In this document: positions 1 through 9,302 of the stretch, piece after piece
Layout of the letters: every line of letters begins with the position of its first letter
How positions within the stretch are numbered: the first letter of the stretch is position 1
Source: Bacteroidia bacterium
GTDB lineage: Bacteria; Bacteroidota; Bacteroidia; Flavobacteriales_E; Vicingaceae
Direction of reading: 5' to 3'
Assembly (NCBI GenBank): GCA_030429925.1
Contig: JAUIGQ010000004.1
Span: 1-48,851, forward strand
DNA length: 48,851 bases
Made by a program: the position numbers and the translations under genes
Notes under the pieces: model-generated
The model's database searches: none
Told to the model about the DNA's origin: nothing
The model's input: only the letters and a program-made list of their open reading frames with translations

Positions 1-2
1 AA

Positions 3-698
3 AGAGATTCAGTGAATTTCACTGAAGATTCCATTGCAGGTTTGGCTTCTTCTTTCCAACAGAATTGGCACAATGCACGTCATATCAAAGCTATTCCGGA
101 TAACAATAACAATAGTGGATGGACCGGTAATTCAAATGGTTGGATATTGTCTGAGAATATCTTTGGGGGAGTTCAACCATTGAGAAACCCTGCTGATGGA
201 GGTCGTTCCGGACTAAATCCATTTGACCAAACCATTTCGGGAAGTGATGTAACTTATACAGACCTTAACCTGATTGGAAACTCAAGCGAATATTATGGAG
301 TATTTAGGTTCAGATTTGAATCGGATGCTACAGTGACAGATGAAGGTTGGGCAATTGATGATTTCTGTTTAGAAACCATTGATCCGGGACGTTGTTTTGC
401 GGTTGGCTTAGAAGAGCAATTGGCACTTAGAGGAGAATCTGAAGTGTATGTTGGTCAGAACATACCTAACCCTGCAAAGCAAACAACCTCTATTCCTTAC
501 ATCTTACCTAAGAATGCCAATATGAGTGTTCGTGTGGTAAATGTGATGGGTCAGGAGATATATACTGAAACTTCTAGTAAACCAAAAGGTAGCGGATACA
601 TTGAATTGGACATTAGCAAATATGCTCAGGGAATCTACTACTATACCATAGATGTAGAAGGTGTACCTTATACCAAGAAAATGATCGTTACTAAGTGA
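3..698 (+). CDS. T9SS type A sorting domain protein, 5'-truncated
   Basis: This is the C-terminal 231 residues of a secreted protein. The reading frame is open to the left edge, so the real start lies outside the window; a GTG at 12 is not a credible start. The visible part begins with a beta-rich region ending in DEGWAIDDF, the pattern that closes MAM or jelly-roll modules in Bacteroidota surface proteins. The last ~80 residues are a T9SS type A sorting domain: IPNPAKQTTSIPY, then VRVVNVMGQEI, a GIYYYTI strand and a final KKMIVTK. Such domains direct export across the outer membrane by the type IX system and are then removed. The catalytic or binding part, if any, is missing, so function is unknown. 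It ends upstream of a strong hairpin, and the next gene encodes a similar protein. Confidence 0.85.
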   Translation, partial: RDSVNFTEDSIAGLASSFQQNWHNARHIKAIPDNNNNSGWTGNSNGWILSENIFGGVQPLRNPADGGRSGLNPFDQTISGSDVTYTDLNLIGNSSEYYGVFRFRFESDATVTDEGWAIDDFCLETIDPGRCFAVGLEEQLALRGESEVYVGQNIPNPAKQTTSIPYILPKNANMSVRVVNVMGQEIYTETSSKPKGSGYIELDISKYAQGIYYYTIDVEGVPYTKKMIVTK

Positions 699-728
699 TA
701 AACAGCTATTTACAATATAATTAATTCT

Positions 729-756
729 AGAAAAGTTGACTTCGGTCAACTTTTCT
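729..756 (+). terminator. Hairpin terminator with TTCG loop
   Basis: A perfect 12-bp stem (AGAAAAGTTGAC / GTCAACTTTTCT) closes on a TTCG tetraloop 30 bases after the stop codon of the upstream gene. The 3' arm ends in a T-rich run. It probably ends transcription of the upstream gene. It lies only 15 bases before the next ATG. A TTG at 736-738 inside the stem plus TAATTTTTG at 760-768 could be a promoter for the next gene, so terminator and promoter may overlap. Confidence 0.7.
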
Positions 757-771
757 GCGTAATTTTTGAAC

Positions 772-3387
772 ATGAAAAGGTCAATTTTTAGCTTCTTACT
801 TACTTCATTCCTCCTTGGTTGGGGAGTTCAATCCTCTGCACAGATCAATGTATTAACTGAGGATTTTGAAGGGACTACTTTTAATGTAAGTAGTAGCTCT
901 GCGAGTGGAAATAATAACAATGCATGGGCAATCAATTCCAATTATTCCACCAATGGAAGCAAATCAGATTCAGCCAAGGTGGCTCAAGGAGATACCCTCT
1001 ATCTAGAGACCAATACTTTTAGCACAATAGGCTATACCAATGTGAATCTTTCGTTCGATCAGATCTGTAAGATTGACTTTTTTGATAGGGCCTATATAGA
1101 ATACTCCACTAACAACGGAAATACTTGGACTAGGTTAACCAGCACAGAATACAATGGAAGTGGATTCTTTGGATCTTCCTACTTCTCCTCTGTAAGTTAC
1201 CTTGATTGGAATCCCGGAAGTGCCACAGCCTTGCCTGCAAGTTCTTGGTGGAAATCCGAATCATTCGACTTAACAGCTACTGCCGGTAACTCTCAGGTTA
1301 AAGTAAGATGGATGCTGGTAGATGCTGACAATAATGGAGCAGTAAATAATTATGGATGGTTGCTTGACAATATCGTGGTAACTGCAGCTCCATGTGAATT
1401 GGTGCCTCCTACAATATCTATTTCCGGTACCATCTATCAAGGGGTGGTTTATTTTCAAGGTCCTTTCGGTATCAGCGCAAATATTACTGATGCAAGTGGA
1501 GTTGCTTCTGCTACTCTGACCTATACTGTCAATAGTGGAACAGCGGTTAATTTGAATATGAGCAATACCAGTGGAAATATTTGGCTGGCTTTGATCCCTG
1601 CAGCTTCAGTTGGAGATACCATTTGCTATACCATTACTGCAACAGATAATACTACATGTTCCAATACCGCTAGTCATCCTTCTTTAGGTTGTACACAATT
1701 TATTGTTGCTGCAAACCCACCGCCATCTTGTGTTGGAACACCTGTCTTTAATTTTAATTACTTAGAGTCCTTTGCTTCATTTACTCCTGGAAACGGAACC
1801 AATACTGTTGGCACTTTGCAAAACAATTGGATTAACGACAATTCTAATGACAGTCATGATTGGTATGTATGGAATAGAGGAACTGGTTCAGGAGGTACAG
1901 GACCTTCTGCAGATCATAGTCCCGGAGATGCTAACTATATGTATGTAGAAGCATCCGGTAATTCTAATGCCACTGCTATTTTGAACACTCCTTGTTATGA
2001 CCTTACCAATCTGGTGGCTCCCAAATTTGACTTCTATTATCATATGTTAGGTGCGAGTATGGGAGAACTACATTTGGATATATTCTTTGGCGGACAATGG
2101 GTATTGGATGTAATGCCTGCTATTATTGGTGACCAAGGTTCTGCATGGAACTATAGAAGAGTTGATCTTTCACAGTATGCAGGTAATATTGTCAAGCTGA
2201 GATTTAGAGCCATTGTAGGAAATGGATTCCAATCTGATATAGCCATAGATGATATTGAGATCATAGAACCCTTAAGACATGATGTAGCTTTAACCAATAT
2301 CTTCTCTCCAAGCGCAAATGGATGTGTTGGAACGGCCAATGAATTTGTGACTTTTGAGCTTGCTAGTTATGGTTCAATTCCGCTAGATACCATTCCAATG
2401 GCCTACAGAGTAAATGGTGGAGCGGTTGTAAGGGATACACTTTTTCAAAGAGTAACTGAAGATGATACCGTCAATTTCACCTTCCAACAAGCAGTGAATA
2501 TGTCCACGATTGGTACTTATTCCTTTCAGTTTTGGTTGGAGTTGCCTAATGATCAAAATACTTCGAATGACAGTCTCCTTACCTATGCTCTTAGCACATC
2601 CAATGTCATTGGTCAGTTCCCCGATACGAACAACTTCGACAATTTTACAACCGGTACACCGGGTATGTTCATGGATGGCTGGTCAAACCAGCCTAATGGA
2701 GATACACATGATTGGTATGTGCATACAGGAGGAACTCCTTCTAATACCACCGGTCCGCCTGCCGACCATACAAGCGGAAATGGAAACTATTTATACATTG
2801 AAGCCACAGGATTTACAAATGAAACCGCCAATCTTCTTAGTAAGTGCTTGGATATTAATAATCTGAATCAGCCTGAACTTACCTTTTATTATCATATGTA
2901 CGGAGTAGATATGGGAGAACTGCATTTGGATATCAATATCAATGGAATTGAAATCCAGGACATCATGATGCCAATAGTTGGAGATCAAGGTACCGCTTGG
3001 TTAAGCAGAACTATTGATCTTACTCCTTACAAAGGAAATATCAGACTTACCTTCAGAGGAATTGTAGGGAATAATTATCGATCTGACATCGCAATTGATG
3101 ATGTAACCTTAAGAGATGCTAATCCGGTGGGTATAGAAGTGGTGGCTGAAGATGCAAAGCTTCACATCTATCCAAATCCAGCAAAGGATGAAGTTTATAT
3201 TTCTGCAACTGGCTATAATACTAAAAGAGTTCAAGTATATAGCTCGGTTGGCACTTTGATCTGGGAAGGATCCATTCAGGCAAGAGAGTTAACTTTCTTG
3301 AATACCTCTGATTGGGCGAAAGGAGTTTACCAAATCCGTCTGATAGATGGAGAGCAGCAATTGATAGAAAAGTTAGTTGTTCAATAA
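772..3387 (+). CDS. MAM-like domain protein with T9SS type A sorting domain
   Basis: A secreted surface protein of 871 residues. The ATG at 772 was chosen over a TTG at 766 because it gives a clean signal peptide (MKRSIFSFLLTSFLLGWG, ending near SSAQ). Residues ~27-200 form a first beta-sandwich ending in GWLLDNIVV. Residues ~330-495 and ~620-780 are two clearly duplicated MAM-like modules; both contain HDWYV, a PxADH motif, FYYHM-GxxMGELHLDI and a closing DIAIDD. Between them lie Ig-like linker regions. The last ~75 residues (LHIYPNPAKDEVYI ... LIEKLVVQ) are a T9SS type A sorting signal. MAM-like modules suggest adhesion or binding of other molecules, but no catalytic residues are recognisable. 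It is convergent with glyA and follows a gene for a related protein. Confidence 0.85.
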   Translation: MKRSIFSFLLTSFLLGWGVQSSAQINVLTEDFEGTTFNVSSSSASGNNNNAWAINSNYSTNGSKSDSAKVAQGDTLYLETNTFSTIGYTNVNLSFDQICKIDFFDRAYIEYSTNNGNTWTRLTSTEYNGSGFFGSSYFSSVSYLDWNPGSATALPASSWWKSESFDLTATAGNSQVKVRWMLVDADNNGAVNNYGWLLDNIVVTAAPCELVPPTISISGTIYQGVVYFQGPFGISANITDASGVASATLTYTVNSGTAVNLNMSNTSGNIWLALIPAASVGDTICYTITATDNTTCSNTASHPSLGCTQFIVAANPPPSCVGTPVFNFNYLESFASFTPGNGTNTVGTLQNNWINDNSNDSHDWYVWNRGTGSGGTGPSADHSPGDANYMYVEASGNSNATAILNTPCYDLTNLVAPKFDFYYHMLGASMGELHLDIFFGGQWVLDVMPAIIGDQGSAWNYRRVDLSQYAGNIVKLRFRAIVGNGFQSDIAIDDIEIIEPLRHDVALTNIFSPSANGCVGTANEFVTFELASYGSIPLDTIPMAYRVNGGAVVRDTLFQRVTEDDTVNFTFQQAVNMSTIGTYSFQFWLELPNDQNTSNDSLLTYALSTSNVIGQFPDTNNFDNFTTGTPGMFMDGWSNQPNGDTHDWYVHTGGTPSNTTGPPADHTSGNGNYLYIEATGFTNETANLLSKCLDINNLNQPELTFYYHMYGVDMGELHLDININGIEIQDIMMPIVGDQGTAWLSRTIDLTPYKGNIRLTFRGIVGNNYRSDIAIDDVTLRDANPVGIEVVAEDAKLHIYPNPAKDEVYISATGYNTKRVQVYSSVGTLIWEGSIQARELTFLNTSDWAKGVYQIRLIDGEQQLIEKLVVQ

Positions 3388-3434
3388 AGCAGAGAAAGGT
3401 CTTCTAGCCTAGAAAGGTAAAGCTCCAAAACGCT

Positions 3435-3462
3435 AGAAAACTAGAATTAGATCTTGTTTTCT
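3435..3462. terminator. Probable bidirectional terminator between convergent genes
   Basis: An inverted repeat AGAAAAC-T-AGA / TCT-T-GTTTTCT with a six-base loop lies in the ~100 bases between two converging genes. One T-T mismatch interrupts the stem. T-rich sequence follows on the plus strand and A-rich sequence precedes it, so it could serve both strands. The stem is AT-rich and not strong. Confidence 0.45.
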
Positions 3463-3485
3463 CGTATTTTCCCTTTCTTCTTGTC

Positions 3486-4766
3486 TTAGATTACCGGATG
3501 AATAGGATATGATCCCATCATCTCATTTACCTCTGTTTTTATCTTTTCGATGGAGGCAGTATCTTCTTCTGAGAGTTTCAAACTTCTATCCAAAAGATCA
3601 ACAACATGAGGAATATGATCTTCTGTCAATCCACGACTAGTGATGGCAGGAGACCCTATTCTAATTCCAGAGGTTACAAAAGGAGATTTATCATCAAAGG
3701 GAACCATATTCTTATTGACGGTGATATCTACCATACCTAAGAGGGATTCGGCTGCTTTTCCTGTGATGTCTTTATTCCTTAGGTCGATCAAGAGGCAATG
3801 ATTATCCGTTCCACCTGAGATCACATTGTAGTCTCTTTTCATGAGTTCCTCTCCCATCACCTTCGCATTCTTAACTACCTGAAGAGTATATTCCATGAAG
3901 GAATCAGACAATGCTTCTCCAAAAGCTACAGCTTTAGCAGCAATTACATGCTCAAGTGGTCCTCCTTGTGTTCCTGGGAATACTCCTGAGTCTAAGACTG
4001 AGGACATCATCCTTGGTGCTCCTTTAGGAGTAGTAAGTCCAAACGGATTCTCAAAATCCTGTCCCATCATGATGATCCCACCTCGAGGTCCACGAAGTGT
4101 TTTATGAGTTGTTGAAGTAACTACATGACAGTAGGGCAGTGGGTCGTTCAATATTCCTTTGGCTATTAATCCTGAGGGGTGAGAGATGTCTGCCAATAGA
4201 ATTGCATTTACATCATCAGCAATTTCCCTTAATCTTTTATAATCCCAGTCTCTCGCATAAGAGGATGCTCCACATATGATCATTTTTGGTTGAACCTCCT
4301 TTGCCTTTGAAGCGACCTTATCGTAGTCAATAGTTCCGGTTTCTTTTTCCACACCATAGAAATGAGGTTGATAAAGCTTCCCTGAGAAGTTTACAGGCGA
4401 TCCATGGGTAAGATGTCCACCGTGAGATAGATCAAAGCCTAAGATTACATCTCCTGGCTTCAAACAAGCAAGCATTACGGCTGCATTTGCTGTTGCTCCT
4501 GAATGAGGCTGAACATTGGCCCATTCCGCATTGAAAAGCTCTTTGATCCTGTCAATAGCCAATTGCTCTACTTCGTCTACCACTTCGCAGCCTCCATAAT
4601 ATCTCTTTCTGGGAAGGCCTTCTGCATATTTGTTGGTCAGCACTGATCCCATAGCATTTAGCACAGACTCACTAACATAGTTTTCAGAGGCGATCAACTC
4701 GATACCTCTCCTCTGTCTGTCCGCTTCTTTCTCTATTAATTCGGCAATTGCCTTGTCTCTGATCAT
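3486..4766 (-). CDS. glyA: Serine hydroxymethyltransferase
   Basis: A cytosolic PLP enzyme that interconverts serine plus tetrahydrofolate with glycine plus 5,10-methylene-tetrahydrofolate, the main source of one-carbon units. The 426 residues match the usual bacterial length. Family hallmarks are visible: the N-terminal [31 protein letters not shown], and the PLP-lysine motif [14 protein letters not shown] with Lys222. The ATG at 4766 fits the family's N-terminus ([19 protein letters not shown]). It is a monocistronic housekeeping gene, divergent from the MBOAT gene across ~100 bases. Nothing unusual is seen, and the call is near certain from sequence identity. Confidence 0.98.
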   Translation of the reverse strand: MIRDKAIAELIEKEADRQRRGIELIASENYVSESVLNAMGSVLTNKYAEGLPRKRYYGGCEVVDEVEQLAIDRIKELFNAEWANVQPHSGATANAAVMLACLKPGDVILGFDLSHGGHLTHGSPVNFSGKLYQPHFYGVEKETGTIDYDKVASKAKEVQPKMIICGASSYARDWDYKRLREIADDVNAILLADISHPSGLIAKGILNDPLPYCHVVTSTTHKTLRGPRGGIIMMGQDFENPFGLTTPKGAPRMMSSVLDSGVFPGTQGGPLEHVIAAKAVAFGEALSDSFMEYTLQVVKNAKVMGEELMKRDYNVISGGTDNHCLLIDLRNKDITGKAAESLLGMVDITVNKNMVPFDDKSPFVTSGIRIGSPAITSRGLTEDHIPHVVDLLDRSLKLSEEDTASIEKIKTEVNEMMGSYPIHPVI

Positions 4767-4867
4767 AGGAGTTGAATATTTTGGATAAAAATAAGCAATG
4801 AAACTTTTACCCCATTACTTTTCATACTCTCTCTTCTCCCTATATTCGCACATATATTTTCAATTAG

Positions 4868-6316
4868 ATGTTTTTCAATTCAATTGACTTTGCCATATTT
4901 CTACCAATAGTTTTTTTCCTCTATTGGTTTGTCTTCAAAAGTCATTTGAAACTACAAAACCTTTTGATCCTTATAGCTAGCTATGTTTTCTATGGATGGT
5001 GGGATTGGAGGTTTTTAACCTTGATATTCTTCAGTACAGTAGTTGATTATGTTGTAGGTATAAGACTTTCAAGAACTGAGGATAAGAAAATACGGAAACT
5101 ACTTCTTGCAATCAGTATTACTGTCAATCTAGGTCTTCTGGGGTTTTTCAAATACTATAACTTCTTCATAGAGACATTTGTTGATGCCTTTTCCATCTTT
5201 GGATATCAGCTAAATGCGAATACCCTGAATATCATTTTACCTGTTGGGATAAGCTTCTATACTTTCCAAACACTTAGTTATTCAATAGATATTTACAAAA
5301 GGAGGATGGAGTTTTCAAAAGACTTTATCGCTTTTGCATCCTTTGTTAGCTTCTTTCCACAGCTAGTTGCAGGTCCTATTGAGAGAGCGACCAATTTACT
5401 TCCTCAGTTTCATCACAAGAGGTCATTTGATTCAAATAAGGCCTTAGATGGAGTTAGGCAGATCCTCTGGGGACTTTTTAAAAAGGTTGTTATTGCAGAT
5501 AGCTGTGCGGTGATTGTTGATGGTATATTTAGTAATTACCATGACTATAGTGGATTAACCCTTTTTGCAGCGGCAGTTCTCTTTGCTTTTCAGATCTATG
5601 GAGACTTTTCCGGCTATTCGGATATAGCGATCGGTACCTCCAGATTATTTGGATTCAATCTAATGCAAAACTTTGCATTTCCATATTTCTCAAGAGACAT
5701 AGCTGAGTTTTGGAGAAGATGGCATATCTCACTTTCTACCTGGTTTAGAGATTATTTATACATACCTCTTGGTGGAAGCAAAGGAGGGAGGTGGATGCAA
5801 GTCAGGAATACGTTCATCATTTTCATTGTCAGTGGTTTCTGGCATGGAGCCAATTGGACCTTCATTGCATGGGGAGCATTAAATGCGATCTATTTCTTAC
5901 CCCTTCTTTTATTAGGCAAGAATCGAAGGAATCTGGGTATTGTTGCAGAGAATAGAGTATTTCCAACTTTAAAGGAGATTGGAATGATCCTTTTTACCTT
6001 CTTACTAACGGTGGTTGCTTGGGTATTCTTTAGATCGGCGAGTGTCACGGACGCTTTGAGCTTTTTAAAAAGCATATTGTCTTTTAGTTCACTAAATTTT
6101 GCTGAGGCTGATCAGGAAAGATTTGAAGTGCTGAAAGCATTATTGACTTTCTTCCTTCTAATAGAATGGTGGGGCAGGAAGTATCAGTTTGGTCTGCAAG
6201 TGATGGAGTATGTTTCATATAGGCTACTAAAGGTGTTGATATATAGCTTTATCATTTATTGTCTAATGATGTTCCTGAAAGTGGATGGATCTGCATTTAT
6301 ATATTTTCAATTCTGA
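4868..6316 (+). CDS. MBOAT family O-acyltransferase (AlgI/DltB-like)
   Basis: An integral membrane acyltransferase of 482 residues, the usual length of the AlgI family. It transfers acetyl (or another acyl) groups across the membrane to a polysaccharide. The sequence shows many hydrophobic segments, the early FLYWFVFK / FYGWWDWRF region, the PQLVAGPIERA motif, FWRRWHISLSTWFRDYLYIPLGGS, and the catalytic-histidine motif SGFWHGANWTFIAWG near residue 321. The next gene starts within its stop codon (TGATG), so the two are translationally coupled and probably work as a pair, as AlgI and AlgJ/AlgX do. The substrate is inferred to be the exopolysaccharide made by the cluster starting at 12885. TATATTCG at 4841-4848 is a one-mismatch -7 element. 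Confidence 0.93.
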   Translation: MFFNSIDFAIFLPIVFFLYWFVFKSHLKLQNLLILIASYVFYGWWDWRFLTLIFFSTVVDYVVGIRLSRTEDKKIRKLLLAISITVNLGLLGFFKYYNFFIETFVDAFSIFGYQLNANTLNIILPVGISFYTFQTLSYSIDIYKRRMEFSKDFIAFASFVSFFPQLVAGPIERATNLLPQFHHKRSFDSNKALDGVRQILWGLFKKVVIADSCAVIVDGIFSNYHDYSGLTLFAAAVLFAFQIYGDFSGYSDIAIGTSRLFGFNLMQNFAFPYFSRDIAEFWRRWHISLSTWFRDYLYIPLGGSKGGRWMQVRNTFIIFIVSGFWHGANWTFIAWGALNAIYFLPLLLLGKNRRNLGIVAENRVFPTLKEIGMILFTFLLTVVAWVFFRSASVTDALSFLKSILSFSSLNFAEADQERFEVLKALLTFFLLIEWWGRKYQFGLQVMEYVSYRLLKVLIYSFIIYCLMMFLKVDGSAFIYFQF

Positions 6317-7242
6317 TGAAGGTGTTCTTTAAGAAAATATTAGTCTATGTGCTACTTTGTGGAATTACAGTCCATTTGCTTACCCTATTAAGTGGAAGGT
6401 ATTTAAATACTTATTATAGACCCAATTTACATATCCCTTTAAAAGATTATGGGTTTACATATAGCAGGTTAAAAGAGGTCAAATCAAAAAATAAGATTGA
6501 TGTATTGGTCTTGGGAAACTCCCATGCTTACAGAGGGTATGACCCTAGGATCTTTAAAAAGAGTGGTTTTGAGCTGTTCAATCTGGGTTCATCCTCTCAA
6601 ACACCCTATCAGTCCAGATATCTATTAGAAGAGTATATTAATGCTCTAGACCCTTGTGTTGTGATCATAGAAACCAATCCATTGTACTTTGCGCTTGATG
6701 GTCAAGAATCGGCATTTGACATTTTGGCCAATGAAGCTTACAATTTCAGACTGATGAAGATGACTTCCAAGGTAAATTGTTATCCTTCCTATCTAGCCCA
6801 TCATTTTGCTTTTATGAACAGTATACTTCCTGCAGATACGATCTCAGAACCAAGAGTAATTTGGAATGATGCATATGTGAATGGGGGCTTTGTAGAGAAA
6901 ATAGATCCACTAGAGTTCAATAATCAGTTTCCATTTGATGCTTATTCCTTAATAGAAGAGCAGGTAGAAGAATTTCTGGCTATGACATCCTTTTTGAGAA
7001 AGATAGGTCAAGATTACAGAGTTGTATATGCACCTGTTACAATAAGGTTCTATGAGGAGTATGTAAATAGAATAGACATGAAAAGAGTGCTTGAAGCAAA
7101 TGGAGAAAAGGTTTTAGATTTTAACCAATATACTGAATTGACAGATCAAGATCACTTCTATGATCTTCACCACCTGAATCAAAAGGGAGTTATTGCCTTT
7201 AACGAAAGGCTTATTGAAGAACTTCAGTTAAACTGTAACTGA
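6316..7242 (+). CDS. SGNH-fold partner of the MBOAT O-acyltransferase
   Basis: 308 residues. The start is the ATG at 6316 overlapping the upstream TGA; an upstream TTG would extend it into the MBOAT gene and spoil the N-terminal membrane anchor. Residues ~5-30 are hydrophobic (signal anchor), so the catalytic part is extracytoplasmic. VLVLGNSHAYRGYDP near residue 63 is the SGNH block I serine, followed by FNLGSSSQTPYQS, and YDLHHLNQKGV near residue 280 supplies the catalytic Asp-His pair. In AlgJ/AlgX and PatB-type systems such proteins complete acetyl transfer to the polysaccharide. Its stop codon is three bases from the stop of the convergent exosortase gene. Confidence 0.8.
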   Translation: MKVFFKKILVYVLLCGITVHLLTLLSGRYLNTYYRPNLHIPLKDYGFTYSRLKEVKSKNKIDVLVLGNSHAYRGYDPRIFKKSGFELFNLGSSSQTPYQSRYLLEEYINALDPCVVIIETNPLYFALDGQESAFDILANEAYNFRLMKMTSKVNCYPSYLAHHFAFMNSILPADTISEPRVIWNDAYVNGGFVEKIDPLEFNNQFPFDAYSLIEEQVEEFLAMTSFLRKIGQDYRVVYAPVTIRFYEEYVNRIDMKRVLEANGEKVLDFNQYTELTDQDHFYDLHHLNQKGVIAFNERLIEELQLNCN

Positions 7243-7245
7243 GCT

Positions 7246-7785
7246 TTATATCATACGTTTTTTATAGAATCTTATCCTGAACATCCACAACAGGAAAGTG
7301 AATGCGTACACCAATAGTGTAAAGGTATAGGAATGATGGAAATCTAAAGTGTCCGGATAATACTTAACAATAAGTGCTAAAGAGATCACCCTAGCAACAT
7401 TTAAAAAGTGGATCAAGACGATACCCGGTATAATGAAGAGAAGCTTCACCCACCATTTTCCTTTAAATACGATTACAAATGCGGCATAGAGTATAAACAA
7501 ACTGAGTCCGTCACATGGATTGCCTATTACAACACCGGATGTTCCCTCAATACCCATATGATATTTATAGATACCATTGCTTTGCAAGAGTTCATAGCCT
7601 AAGAGCTGAATCCCTTTTTCAGCTGTAGAAATAATGCTTCCTATTAACCATTGATCAACGGAAGTGAATGGACTGAGGACATAATCATACAATCCTTGAA
7701 GAATAAGGTAGACCACAAGAAGCTTGATCACAAATTGAACGGCCTCTGAATTTGATTTATAAAAAGCTATTATTTTTTCTTTCAT
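7246..7785 (-). CDS. Exosortase family protein (XrtX/XrtF-like)
   Basis: A 179-residue polytopic membrane protein. The ATG at 7785 is preferred over a TTG two codons upstream. The exosortase/archaeosortase catalytic triad is in place: Cys91 in GNPCDGLSLF, Arg132 in NVARVISLAL, and His150/151 in FHHSYTF. Exosortases are cysteine transpeptidase-like enzymes that cleave C-terminal sorting signals, usually to anchor the protein. The gene three upstream in the same operon encodes a PID-CTERM protein, the matching substrate type. The short length without extra C-terminal domains is typical of Bacteroidota exosortases. The XrtX name rests on the PID-CTERM neighbour and on recall of the family, not on a search. 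Confidence 0.85.
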   Translation of the reverse strand: MKEKIIAFYKSNSEAVQFVIKLLVVYLILQGLYDYVLSPFTSVDQWLIGSIISTAEKGIQLLGYELLQSNGIYKYHMGIEGTSGVVIGNPCDGLSLFILYAAFVIVFKGKWWVKLLFIIPGIVLIHFLNVARVISLALIVKYYPDTLDFHHSYTFTLLVYAFTFLLWMFRIRFYKKRMI

Positions 7786-7802
7786 AGTCAATGAATGGTT
7801 TA

Positions 7803-8279
7803 CTATCCCTCTACCTCTTCACTTTTTATATTGATGCTGCTTAATGCAATACTACTAATACTCAAGAACAAAAATAGAATTGGACTGTGGATCCAACCAA
7901 TAAACATTCTAAGAATTGGATATACTTCAGAAAAGCTATAAAAGCTTATTCCAATTAGTCCTGTTATGATAGATATTGCTATAAGGAATCCATAACAGCA
8001 TACAACAATATAATAAGGTAATTTATCTCTAAAACTGATCCTTAAACCAAGAGCCGTAGAGATCATGAAGAAAACAGAAAAGAGGATGGTGAGTAGATAT
8101 TTGAATTTTACCAACTTTTGTATCGGCCAATTTTTTAGAGTGGTCAGCTCCATTGTTTTGGCGTAGAAGAATTCATCTCCTCTAATGATAGAATTGATGC
8201 TTCTGAAAAGTACCTCTCGATAATAGCTGCCTACAAAAAGAAGAAGGAGAAATAGAATCCAATATAATTTTGATTTCAT
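7803..8279 (-). CDS. Exosortase-associated membrane protein
   Basis: 158 residues, almost entirely hydrophobic, with about four transmembrane helices (residues ~5-20, ~60-80, ~90-110, ~130-148). An N-terminal YREVLFRSIN segment and a MFIGWIHSPILFLFL segment resemble the small membrane proteins found next to exosortases in Bacteroidota. No catalytic motif is visible. It lies 17 bases upstream of the exosortase gene in the same orientation, so the two are almost certainly cotranscribed. A role in assembly or support of the sortase complex is inferred from position only. Confidence 0.7.
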   Translation of the reverse strand: MKSKLYWILFLLLLFVGSYYREVLFRSINSIIRGDEFFYAKTMELTTLKNWPIQKLVKFKYLLTILFSVFFMISTALGLRISFRDKLPYYIVVCCYGFLIAISIITGLIGISFYSFSEVYPILRMFIGWIHSPILFLFLSISSIALSSINIKSEEVEG

Positions 8280-8301
8280 ATGCTCTTCTTATGATTTTTG
8301 T

Positions 8302-9267
8302 TTATGCCACTTTCTTAGCTACCAGATAAAAAGCTCCGCCTTTCATTAAATAGTTAAAGTGAGGTAGAAGTTCAAGAAGAACAAATGGAAAAATTATACT
8401 AAGAAAGAAAACCCTAATCGGTTTATTCTTGATCTTATAGATCCAAGATTCAATCCTTTTTGGTTTGCTGGCATTGGCTAGCAACCTCAAATGCACTCTG
8501 GGAATGACCTTCTTAAGAGATTTCTTTTCAAACTGAAAGTCGGTAATCTCTAATTGATGTCTGTTTAAGAGGATCTGTAGACTTTCTTTTGACCACTTAT
8601 TGATATGGTTAGGTGGCATATCTGGGTGATTCAGAATCTCTTCTTGCTTGAACATAGCATCAGCATCGGGTACTGAAAGAATCAATTTGCCATTTGTCTT
8701 TAAGCGTTCACTTATGGATTGGATGACAACCTCTGACTCAGAAATATGCTCCAGCACTTGGAACATGCAGAAGTAATCAAATTGACCTTCGAGATCTTCA
8801 ATACTCTTATGACCTTTTATTCCATTTTTGGCCAACTTTCCGATAGTAGTGCTTGATGATTCAATGGCATATCTATCAAAGTTGGAAGGTAGGTCTAATA
8901 AGAAGTTTCCTTCACCGGCTCCAATATCTACAATCCTTGCATTATTAGTTCCATTAATTTCCTTTAGGGCAAGACTATATTCCCATCGCCACTTTGGATA
9001 ACCCATTTGCTCATGTAGAATGGAATAATACTTTTCATTACCTCCTAAAAATGGGATAGCAAAACCAAACTTACAGTTGGAGCATCTATAGATTTCACAA
9101 TGGTCTTGTTGCCATAGATCTTCAATTACCTTCACAAGTCGCTTGAAACGATCCTTATTTCTGGTAGGAGGACAGATGATCTCTGCAGACTCTTTGGAAG
9201 AGTATTTATTGACAAGAGAGCAATCCTTAGAGTAACAAATTGGGCAAGAGATAGAATCATTCAACAT
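8302..9267 (-). CDS. Zinc-ribbon SAM-dependent methyltransferase
   Basis: 321 residues from the ATG at 9267. The frame is open further upstream to 9369, but that would overlap the PID-CTERM gene by 67 bases and add a poor N-terminus. Residues ~8-70 hold two Cys-x2-Cys pairs (CPICYSKDC, CSNC), a zinc-ribbon seen in sugar C-methyltransferase-like proteins. RIVDIGAGEGNFLLDLP is the class I SAM-binding motif I, and YFCMFQVLEHISES is the family's motif around the acidic and histidine residues. A hydrophobic C-terminal stretch (VFFLSIIFPFVLLEL) may sit on the membrane. It lies between the sortase pair and the sortase substrate, so modification of the substrate or of an attached glycolipid is possible but unproven. 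Confidence 0.75.
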   Translation of the reverse strand: MLNDSISCPICYSKDCSLVNKYSSKESAEIICPPTRNKDRFKRLVKVIEDLWQQDHCEIYRCSNCKFGFAIPFLGGNEKYYSILHEQMGYPKWRWEYSLALKEINGTNNARIVDIGAGEGNFLLDLPSNFDRYAIESSSTTIGKLAKNGIKGHKSIEDLEGQFDYFCMFQVLEHISESEVVIQSISERLKTNGKLILSVPDADAMFKQEEILNHPDMPPNHINKWSKESLQILLNRHQLEITDFQFEKKSLKKVIPRVHLRLLANASKPKRIESWIYKIKNKPIRVFFLSIIFPFVLLELLPHFNYLMKGGAFYLVAKKVA

Positions 9268-9302
9268 TTTGGAGGATGTTGATGATAAATCTTTGATTTT
9301 AT

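Noticed and set aside
8-26. 9-bp inverted repeat at the left end, possibly another fold-back
   Set aside because: The frame continues normally through it into family sequence, and it is short with a one-base loop; chance is likely.
504-773. Minus-strand open frame of 89 residues opposite the T9SS tail
   Set aside because: Antisense to a clear sorting domain and crosses the terminator hairpin; no family features.
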